DNA of 64,000 nt from Cryptomeria japonica (Eukaryota > Streptophyta > Pinopsida > Cupressales > Cupressaceae). The notes below the pieces were generated by a model that saw nothing but the letters and a program-made list of their open reading frames with translations, ran no database searches and was not told where the DNA came from. Both the position numbers and the translations under genes were made by a program. The stretch spans positions 49,154,501-49,218,500 of the forward strand of contig NC_081414.1 in the NCBI RefSeq assembly GCF_030272615.1, read 5' to 3'. Position 1 is the stretch's first letter. The number at the start of each line of letters is the position of its first letter. This document shows, in pieces, positions 55,603 through 64,000 of the stretch.

Positions 55603-58498
55603 CTACTCAAGTGTTCTTGAAGGGTCATCTCTTTGCTTAATAGTATCCAGTATTGCTTCATGATCAGCAGTAGTCACTGTCCATAGCTCTTTGGTCTTTG
55701 TTTTTTCTTGATGCTTCAACAACTTGACATTTGTAGCTATAATAAGGTGTGAATATATTATAATGGTTTTGTGTCTCTCATAGTCTTCAAATGCAGGTAT
55801 GCCATTCTTTCTAATCATGTATGTTCGCAACCAAGTTCCCACAACAACAACTGAACCTGTAGGATATGTGAACCCATCATCATCTGTCACTAGTTGTGTT
55901 AGCTTTTGTTTTCTCTGTACACATCGTGCCAACCAATATTCTGATCTCTCTTCATTCCCTTGCGGTGCGACAACTGCAAAAACATGTCCTAGCTATACAA
56001 GATCTGATAGATGGTCATACTCAAGTGAACTTTCCATGTCATCATTTGACAAGGATATTGTTTGAGATAAAGGAGTTAGATAGTGGGGAACCCACATATC
56101 AACCCACTCACTTGACTCACACTGATCCCAATCACACCGAACACAACTCTGACAAAAACAAGCCAACGCACGTGTCCAAATGGTCCATGTACTTTCATCT
56201 AAGCTGAGAAATGAATGTATCTTTGAAGAATCTTTAATTGTTTGACAATCCAATCTATCTCCCACTTTTCCCTCCTCAACCAACCAAAATAATCTAGTCA
56301 CTGCTGAATCAAGAGTACCTCCATGTGACAATGCTGAACTACACCAATCAACAATAGAACGTGCATCAAAGAAATTTGCACTCGAAATCCTCAATTTCTC
56401 CTTAACTATCTCTTCAAACATACACCTGCTCCATCATGCTCTCCCTTCCCATGCCCTGCCTCAAAAAACACCAAATATGAGGTATACGCCTCTCTACATG
56501 CATTCTACTCAACCAATAAAACATACAGGCATTCTTGAATTGACCCGTACAGTTATCTGACCATATTATATGTCGGTCAATTGCAATATCTTTCTCATGC
56601 AAGAACTCAAAAAAATTCTCGAAAGAATGTTGCACATAGTCGGAGGAGTGTGATCTATCATCACTCATATAAAAATGATACTCCCTGATTATCTTCCTAT
56701 CCTCTTCTGTACTATCAGAAGCATGTCTATATGTAATGTGAACAAAAATAGCAATCTAGACTGAATTGTGGTACTGAGACTGTACCTCATTCTATGGTTG
56801 CAATGTATAGTTCTCTGCAAAATCAACCACCGATACAATAGTGCCCATTGGGAAAGAGTTCTTACACATCCTGAACTGTTGATCCAACCACTGAGACCTA
56901 TGGGTGTGCCTTGCATACTTGTAGAAAATATTTTCCTTAAAATCCAAAATAAAATCAGCAATACTCACTTCTCTTGAGACTAATTCACATCTAGAACCTT
57001 CACCTCCACTCTTCAGTATATTTCACTGTCTCACATCTTTTTTTATCAACATAATTCTTTCCAAACTCGTGTTCGCCGCCCTCGTGAAAACATGAAACAA
57101 ACTTTGACAACCCACCATATTCTGAGCACTTCTCATTCAAAGAATCATTTCTATAGAAATAGCAGTCATCATCTCTAGGGAATAAAAATAGATCTTACAA
57201 GTCTCTTGATAATCTCAGAAATAGCATTGCACCACACTCCTGCAACATCTCATTAGTATGCATCATAGAACGAATATGACATAAAATTTCATGGTACATT
57301 GAAAACTCCACATGGTACTTGCAACAACAAGTATTGTGAATCTTAAGAGGAACACAATAAAATGGTTTCAAAGATTCAAAGGCCCTTTGTGATATTTGTA
57401 AAGTTGGATGTAATTCACAAAAAAAATTGTACAACATTGTTTGGCTTGATTCCAAGAAATGTTTGGGATGCGGTGTGCGGTCTCGGTTGTCGATTCTTAA
57501 TTTCAAAATGTCCTTTACGTTGGGTGACACTCTAGAATTAGAGTGCCAAAATTGTTGAATCTCCTCCTTCACATTGTCAGTCAACTTTCTATCAACACGT
57601 GGAAGCCTCCCACCAAAAGCCCATGTATCTTGTTGAATCAGATCATCAAGTCTTTGTCTTTGTGCAAGTGCTCTATCCAAAGTTTTATGGTTTATGTTAA
57701 AAACAACACAAGTTTGTCTCATTTGACATGCCTTCCTCAATTGATGGCTTACTAAGGAGGTTGTAATCACTCTTCGAGCGTCTCTCTTATCTCTTTCTTT
57801 GGTATTCTTTCCAATACAATTGAGAGCGTCAAATAGATTTTTTGCAATAATAGAATTTCTCTCCATCTTCTTGTTCATACGAATCTTCAATTTGTTTATC
57901 AATGGTCTCATCTTTATCATCTTTAGCAATTGAACAAATAGTTGGCATTTCTTGGTCAATGTCTTATTGCTAAAATTTTGGTTGAAAAGTTGTGTAGCCC
58001 ACAACCGAACGGTTCTTGTTGACCTCTTGCCTTCAAGATTCACAATAATGTTCTCATCGATTTCAAATAACCATTTTGGGGTTCTTGAAGGTCTTGGATT
58101 TGGAATTTATCTTTCATCCATGAGAGGGTCTTCATTTCTAAAGTAATTAGGTGTTACATATGGTTCACTTGGTTGAGCAATTCCACCTTCAATGTCAAAG
58201 TTTTCCACATTTTCACCTCCTATGTCAAAATTTTCCATATGTTGAGCATTTTCATTATCACTTTCAACATTTTCAACATTTTCAAAATTTTCACTTTCAA
58301 ATTCTACATTTTCGTTTTCAATAACTTGTGGAACATTTTTAAATTCAATTTCCTCTTCACTTAAGTAACATTGGCAATACTTAACATACCTTGTCTTCTC
58401 CTCCTATGGCATTCTCTATCTCTTTCTCTATACACTTCAATTTGGTCATTTAAAAGTTTTCTTTTGCGTTTAGACTTCTGACGACTGCTACTCCCCAT
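55603..58498 (-). pseudogene. Decayed transposase-like gene (DDD-type candidate)
   Basis: Start ATG at 58498 with a basic N terminus (SRQKSKRKRK), frame change near 58,388 at a CAAGGTATGT that could also be a splice donor, then an acidic Asn/Glu repeat region (about 58,150-58,370). Next come a helical domain with RVSPNVKDILKLRI and HPKHFLESSQ, an ISQRAFESLKPFYC stretch and a CCCKYH motif (near 57,310), a Cys/His-rich part, then VVDFAENYTL (near 56,835), SDDRSHSSDYVQHSFE, IWSDNCTGQFKNACMFYWL (near 56,530) and GHGKGEHDGAG (near 56,440). The three Asp-containing motifs are candidate catalytic residues. The C terminus has EYWLARC and a VVVVGTWLR segment. At least five stops and three frame changes disable it. 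The [S/T]D[G/N]CxxQFK motif recurs in poorly described eukaryotic transposon proteins; superfamily assignment is tentative. Confidence 0.75.
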
Positions 58499-58833
58499 TT
58501 CCCTCCACACAGATGCTCCTACACGATTGACAATGTAAGATTTGACTTTAAGAATCTCCCAAAAGCACAAATTTGTCTCAACCTGTCTGAAAACCCGTGA
58601 TCGTCGACAGAAAACAAAATATGCAAACTGTGGGCCGTTCGAATCCACAAAATGGCCCACAAGGCTCTTTTTTATGTACATTAAAATCGGATATTCGATT
58701 TTCATGTATAAATTTGTGGTCCCCAAAAAATTTCCCATTGCCGCCTTTTTTTTACTCAACTGCCACATTAATGGCAATGGCAGAAATCAAATATCCGATT
58801 AAATCCAATATCGGATTTTATTAGTCATATTTT
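58499..58833. other. Upstream region of the transposase-like gene
   Basis: Likely promoter and 5' UTR on the minus strand. Contains three CGGATAT-type words (58,684-58,702 and the inverted pair 58,785-58,819). Confidence 0.5.
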
Positions 58834-59010
58834 AGAGAGAGAGAGAGAGAAGGAGAGAGAGAGAGAGGGAGAGAGAGAGAGAGAGGAGGAGAGGGAGAGA
58901 GAGAGAGAGAGAGGAGGAGAGGGAGAGAGAGAGAGAGATTAGGGGAGAGGGAGAGAGAGAGAGAGAGAGAGAGATTAGGGGAGAGGGAGAGAGAGAGAGA
59001 GAGGGAGAGA
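58834..59010. repeat. (GA)n-rich tract
   Basis: About 177 bp of GAGAGA with GGGAGA and GATTAGGGGAGAGG interruptions, adjoining the minisatellite. Confidence 0.97.
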
Positions 59011-61235
59011 TTCGGGTCATATTATGTCCTAATGGGTCATATTGTGTCCTATGACCCCTTAGGACACCATATGACCGATAACAACACAATTTGGTGTCTT
59101 AAGGGGTCATATGGTGTCTTAGGACACCATATGACATCTATGGACACCATGTGACCACGAACGACACCATATGGTGTCATAAGGGGTCATATGTTGTCCT
59201 TAGGGGTCATATGGTGTCCTAGGACACCATATGATGCCTATGGACACCATATGACCCCTAACAACACCATATGGTGTCATAAGGGGTCATATGTTGTCCT
59301 TAGGGGTCATATGGTGTCCCATGAACCCATATGACCCCTTAGGACACCATACAACCCGTTATGACACCATATTGGGTTGCTTTGGGTCCTATGGTGTCCT
59401 AAGGGGTCATATTATGTCCTTCAACCCCTTAGGATACCATATGACCCCTAACAATACCATATGGTATCATATGGGGTCCTATGGTGTCCTATGACCCCTT
59501 AGGACACCATATGACCCATAACAACACAATTTGGTGTCTTAAGGAGTCATATGGTGTCCTAGGACACCATATGATGCCTATGGACACCATATGAACCCCA
59601 ACAGCACTATATGGTGTCATAAGGGGTCATATGTTGTCCTTAGGGGTCATATGGTGTCCCATGAACCCTTATGACCCCTTAAGACACCATACGACCCGTT
59701 ATGACACCATATTGGGTCGCTTTGGGTCCTATGGTGTCCTAAGGGGTCATATTATGTCCTACGACCCCTTAGGACACCATATGACCCATAACGACACAAA
59801 TCTGTGTCTTAAGGGGTCATATGGTGTCCTAGGACACCATATGATGCCTATGGACACCATATGACCCCTAACGACACCATATGGTGTCATAAGGGGTCAT
59901 ATGTTGTCGTTAGGGGTCATATGGTGTCCCATGAACCATTATGACCCCTTAGGACACCATATGACCCATTATGACACCATATTGGGTCGCTTTGGGTCCT
60001 ATGGTGTCCTAAAGGGTCATATTATGTCTTATGACCCCTTAGGACACCATATGACCCCTAAACACCATATGGTGTCATAAGGGCTCCTATGATGTCCTAC
60101 GACCCCTTAGGACACCATATGACCCATAACGACACAATTTGGTGTCTTAAGGGGTCATATGGTATCCTAGGACACCATATGACGCTTATGGACACCATAC
60201 GACCCCTAACGACACCATATGGTGTCATAAGGGGTCATATGTTGTCCTTGGGAGTCATATGGTGTCCCATGAACCCTTATGACCCCTTAGGACACCATAT
60301 GACCCTTTATGACACCATATTGGATTGCTTTGGGTCCTATGGTGTCCTAAGGGGTCATATTATGTCGTATGACCCCTAAGGATACCATATGACCCCTAAC
60401 GACACCATATGTTGTCATAAGGGGTCCTATGGTGTCCTATGACCCCTTAGGACACCATATGACCCATAACGACACCATTTGGTGTCTTAAGGGGTCATAT
60501 GGTATCCTAGGACACCATATGATGCCTATGGACACCATATGACCCCTATCGACACCATATGGTGTCATAAGGGGTCATATGTTGTCCTTAGGGGTCATAT
60601 GGTGTCCCATGAATCCTTATGACCCCTTAGGACACCATATGACCCGTTATGACACCATATTGGGTTGCTTTGGGTCCTATGGTTTCCTAAGGTGTCATAT
60701 TATGTCCTACGACCCCTTAGGACACCATATGACCCCTAACGACACCATATGGTGTCATAAGGGATCCTATGGTGTCCATAGGGGTCATATGGTGTCCTAC
60801 GACCCCTTAGGACACCATAAGACCCCTTAAGACACCATATTTGGTCGTTATCGGTCATATTGTGTCTTATTGGATCATATTGTGTTATATGACCCCTTTA
60901 AGACATCATATGACCCCTTAGGACACTATATGACCCCTAATGACACCATATTGGGTTGCTTTGGGTCATATTGTCCTAAGGGGTCATATTGTGTCCTACA
61001 ACCCCTTAGGACACCATATGACCCATAAAGACACAATTTGGTGTCTTAAGGGGTCATATGGTGTCTTAGGATACCATATGACCCCTAACGACACCATATG
61101 GTGTCATAAGGGGTCTTATGTTGTCGTTAGGGATCATATGGTGTCCCATGAACCCTTATCACCCCTTATGACACCATACGATCTGTTATGACACCATATT
61201 ATGTCGCTTTGGGTCCTATGGTGTCCTAAGGGGTC
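59011..61235. repeat. Palindromic minisatellite, ~20-bp modules in ~340-bp higher-order units
   Basis: Modules such as GGGGTCATATGGTGTCCTA and their inverse CTTAGGACACCATATGACCC alternate, so GACACCATATGGTGTC, a perfect 16-bp palindrome, recurs. The marker TGTTGTCCTTAGGGGTCAT recurs near 59,292, 59,632, 59,902, 60,240 and 60,579: intervals of about 340, 270, 338 and 339 bp show a higher-order unit with one shorter copy. Each module carries CATATG. Confidence 0.95.
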
Positions 61236-61287
61236 TATCTATCTCTCTCCCTTCCCCCTTCCCCCTTCCCCCTCCCCATTTCCCTCC

Positions 61288-61344
<57 letters not shown>

Positions 61345-61416
61345 TTCCCCCTACCCATCTCTCCCTTCCCCCTTCCCCCTTCCACCTTCCCCCTCCCCAT
61401 CTCTCTCTCTCTCTGC

Positions 61417-61461
<45 letters not shown>
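61236..61461. repeat. (CT)n-rich tract
   Basis: CTCTCT runs with TTCCCCCTTCCCCC blocks and a short (AC)n; the mirror-complement of the (GA)n tract on the other side of the minisatellite. Confidence 0.97.
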
Positions 61462-61462
<1 letters not shown>

Positions 61463-62437
61463 AATATCATATACTAATTTATTTATAAATTAATATATTA
61501 ATATATTAATAAACATTAGATTAATTACGAGCAAATTTCGTTAGAGAATTTACTTATTAAAATCGGATATCTGATTATATCCGATATCCGATTTTTGTAG
61601 TCAAATTTTCAAATTTCAAATTTCGGCTCAAGAATGCTTTGGTATTTGGCTTGGAAGTGACAAGCCTGGAAAGTCAACTGAAAAAACGTGTTTTTCAGTA
61701 TTCCTTGATTTTCCAAACTTTACACTGGTGGCTGACGACTTTTTTTGTAGCCAAAATTGATAAAATGAAAAGGGGTTTTTAAGGACATTCCCAGCTTTCC
61801 AACAATATAAGGCTTGTCTTATTTTGACTTTAATAAATTATTATTATTTATTTTTTAATTGAATTCTGACAATAGTCCTAATTGATAAACTGATTGAAAA
61901 ACACTCATAACTTTCAAACGGTATAACAGTTTTTGAATCTGAAACATGCATCACATCCTATGCTTCGTCTACTATAGGGAAAAATTAAAAAAAAAAATTC
62001 ATAAGGTTTTGACCAAGTTAAGGTGGTCAGAGGTAGGAGTTTCTGAATTTTTGAAAAGTTGTAGTAAAAAATTCATAAATAATTATTTACTTTATAAAAA
62101 GTTAAAAAAAATATGTGTCACATCCGGACATGAGCCTAATACTTATCTTACAAATATTATAAAAAAATATTATGATTTGATTGTGATTAGGGTGGTTAGA
62201 CATACGTCTACTTCTTCTTTTTTCTTGAAATTTTAGTACCACTGCATTGAAATTTGAAATTTTCATCAAATAGGATTTTTTTTTTCCAAAAAACAACTAG
62301 TAGCTTAGAAACTACATTCAATTTTCTATATATTCTCTTCTTACATATTTTAAAAATAATATTCACAACTTATTCAAATTTTCATGTCAAGTTGCATAAC
62401 CCTGATTTTATGAAATTTCATTGCCACTTAAGGGCCT
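61462..62437. other. Right arm of the DNA transposon, no gene
   Basis: Contains the CGGATATCTGATTATATCCG inverted pair (61,561-61,597) and otherwise AT-rich DNA without conserved frames. Confidence 0.5.
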
Positions 62438-62457
62438 ATTTTGGCACACCATGATCC
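62438..62457 (-). repeat. Right terminal inverted repeat of the DNA transposon
   Basis: Reverse complement reads GGATCATGGTGTGCCAAAAT and matches the left end at 17 of the first 19 positions. TGCA follows directly. Confidence 0.8.
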
Positions 62458-62889
62458 TGCACATACCCTTCTTCCAAATGGATCGGCTACTACTGATGAG
62501 ATTAAGGAAGTTGAACATAACATAAGGGATAAGGAAATGTTGCTGAGTGCTTTGACTAATTCAAAGATGACTAATGTGATGGGACTTCAAGTTGGACATG
62601 AAATATGGAAAAAGCTTGAAGTCTTGTATGAAGGAGATGCACAAGTTAAAGTTGCTAAATTGCAGAGTTTGAAGGGAAAATATGAATCATTAAAGATGGG
62701 AGAAGATGAGAACATAACTTCCTTTATGGCTAAAGTGAATGAGCTTGTTATGAACATCAGATGTGTCAGTGGAGCTCTTGAGGAAGATAAGATTGTTGCT
62801 AAGGTATTGAGATCATTGCCTTTTGCTTATAAAGCTAAAGTTGTTGCTATTGATGAGATCCAAAGTGTGACTACTGTGACAATAGATAT
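62458..62889 (+). pseudogene. Copia-2 gag, continuation after the DNA transposon
   Basis: In frame with 49241-49390: HTLLPNGSATTDEIKEVEHN, MTNVMGLQVGHEIWKKLE, KLQSLKGKYESLKMGEDENI and KVLRSLPFAYKAKV are the UBN2-type copia Gag domain. This part is open until an LTR of the solo-LTR family interrupts it at 62890. The zinc knuckle and everything downstream are outside the window. Confidence 0.93.
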
Positions 62890-64000
62890 TGTAGCATAGG
62901 AATTCGGAAATCATCACAAACAATATAAAAACTAACCATTAGCTCAATCACGAAAGCACAATTGCAATGATCTATCCTAAACACACTCAATAAAGACATA
63001 AAGATAAAACATTCAAAAGTAAATACTATGCAAACCATATGCAGATCTGAATGCTTCCTTCATGCAGCTCCATTGTTCTTCTTTCCTCTTCAAATAGTTT
63101 GGTTGTGGATCTCACCTACAAGTGCACATACATGATTGAAAGCAAATAGGTAAGAAAATTGCTCAAAAGTACTTGAAGCGTGATTGATTAGAAATTCGAT
63201 AATCTGATTAGGGATTCAAAATGCGATCAATTGGGATCCTTGATTGAAGAAATTCATCCAATTTATAGACAAATTGGAGAGATGATCAAATTAGCATGAT
63301 AATGATTCAAATAGAAATTCAAATCAAGAATAGCAAAATTATGACATGTGTATGACAAATTGCTATGCAAGGATTTATGACAATTTATGACAATTTATGG
63401 CAAATTGCTATGCAAAGATTTATGACAAGATTTTGAAATAGAAATAGACATTTAGGAATTTAGGAGAAATTAGAAAATTAAGTTAGAAATGATGACTTGG
63501 AAATTAGGAAATTGATGCAAATAGGTAAATTAATTAATAATTTCTCATTAACTAATTAATTTACAAAAATAGGAGGAAATTGAATTAGCCAATTAAATAA
63601 ACATTTAATTGTGATGAGAAGACTTAGGATAAATAAATAAATTATTTAACCTAGAGGGAAAATGCCAAACAAGATTAAATGAATAAATCATAAAACCTTG
63701 GAAGATGAATTAGAAATGCAAAGACGCCAATTAGGTCTTGACAAAGGATAATTGATATTGATTCGATCATGATTTTGAATTAATAAATGATTTGCTTGAT
63801 AAATGCGCCGATTGATGAGGAACAATGACTAATTGATTCAAATTGACATGATTGAAAAGGATGACGATTGATGTCAAATCGATCGTAAAACGACGAGATT
63901 GACAAGTTGATAAGAGATTGACAAGATCGAACAAAATCATGATTAAAGATTGTTGTCGACAAGACCAAATTCGAAAGCGAGACAAATGAAGAATGCAGAA
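62890..64000 (-). mobile_element. LTR of the solo-LTR family, inverted, running off the window
   Basis: Plus strand starts TGTAGCATAGGAATTCGG, the reverse complement of the end of the 40974-42596 LTR. It follows that LTR backwards to about its position 41,120 (TTTCGAATTTGGTCTTGTCG on the minus strand near 63,960). A TATA-like box appears reversed near 63,256. Whether this is a solo LTR or the 3' LTR of a longer element cannot be decided here. GATAT (62885-62889) is the expected left target duplication. Confidence 0.88.

Larger units (their letters stand above)
49391..62457. mobile_element. 13.1 kb DNA transposon with two genes and two satellite arrays (Sola-like?)
   Basis: Ends are GGATCATGGGGGGCCAAAA (left) and the reverse complement of GGATCATGGTGTGCCAAAA (right), 17 of 19 matching. 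TGCA occurs just outside both ends (49387-49390, 62458-62461), and removing the element plus one TGCA restores an open copia gag frame. Inside, left to right: an AT-rich arm with CGGATATCC motifs, a six-exon gene (+), a 359-bp tandem array, a decayed transposase-like gene (-), a palindromic minisatellite between (GA)n and (CT)n, and a right arm. The 4-bp duplication and a possible D-D-D catalytic set point to the Sola superfamily; this is inference and no family search was possible. Confidence 0.8.
47916..64000 (+). mobile_element. Ty1/copia retrotransposon copia-2, 5' part, heavily nested
   Basis: The visible copia parts are the 5' LTR (47916-49184), a primer site (49187-49200) and gag (49241-49390 continuing at 62458-62889). 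The gag is split by a 13 kb DNA transposon and then cut at 62890 by another LTR; anything further lies beyond the window. It sits in a LINE relic. Confidence 0.9.

Noticed and set aside
58361-58777. Start of the transposase-like gene at 58777
   Set aside because: The part upstream of 58498 has no family character and overlaps the CGGATAT motif region; the basic MGSSSRQ start at 58498 is more credible.
58834-59089. 85-codon Ser/Leu-rich frame
   Set aside because: Translation of the (GA)n tract.
59291-61191. Several 67-96 codon frames with MLSLGVIWCPMNPYDP-like text
   Set aside because: They are translations of the minisatellite modules, repeat with the array period and have no gene features.

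Overview
The window is nuclear DNA of a seed plant with a large, repeat-packed genome. A conifer or other gymnosperm is my best guess. This rests on AT-rich intergenic DNA, one small plant-specific auxin-response gene (SAUR), a 16 kb Ty3 element of the Tat/Ogre type, and retroelements nested several layers deep. I cannot name the species. Only one host gene looks intact; nearly everything else is mobile DNA.

Layout. 0-1.2 kb: an intact SAUR gene with duplicated flanks. 1.2-7.2 kb: AT-rich intergenic DNA with short tandem duplications and a possible Tat-type primer-site relic. 7,196-23,511: a complete Ty3/Tat-type retrotransposon on the minus strand, with near-identical LTRs, a 5-bp target duplication (CTATT), a tRNA-Trp-type primer site and a 2,428-residue uninterrupted polyprotein. 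23.5-24.6 kb: flank with a truncated, frameshifted SAUR copy, so the retrotransposon now sits between two SAUR paralogues. 24.8-29.4 kb: the 3' half of a decayed Ty1/copia element between two 528-bp direct repeats; the right repeat looks like the uninserted target site. 29.5-47.1 kb: two non-coding LTR elements on the minus strand. One of them has an LTR split by a 7.3 kb unclassified insertion (35,946-43,272), which itself holds a solo LTR (40,974-42,596). 47.1-47.9 kb: a LINE reverse-transcriptase relic, cut by a second copia element (5' LTR from 47,916).

49,391-62,457 is the most interesting object. It is a 13 kb DNA transposon inserted in the copia gag between TGCA target duplications, with imperfect terminal inverted repeats. 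It carries two convergent genes: a six-exon gene of unknown function on the plus strand, and a decayed DDD-type transposase-like gene on the minus strand. It also holds two internal satellites, a 359-bp tandem array and a palindromic minisatellite of about 20-bp modules in roughly 340-bp higher-order units. The minisatellite is bracketed by (GA)n and (CT)n. The 4-bp duplication and candidate DDD triad suggest the Sola superfamily, but that is inference. The copia gag resumes in frame at 62,458 and is cut again at 62,890 by another LTR of the solo-LTR family, which runs off the window.

The nesting gives a relative chronology: LINE, then copia-2, then the DNA transposon and the last LTR; and separately the non-coding LTR element, then the 7.3 kb insertion, then the solo LTR. 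The Tat element is the youngest insertion by LTR identity.
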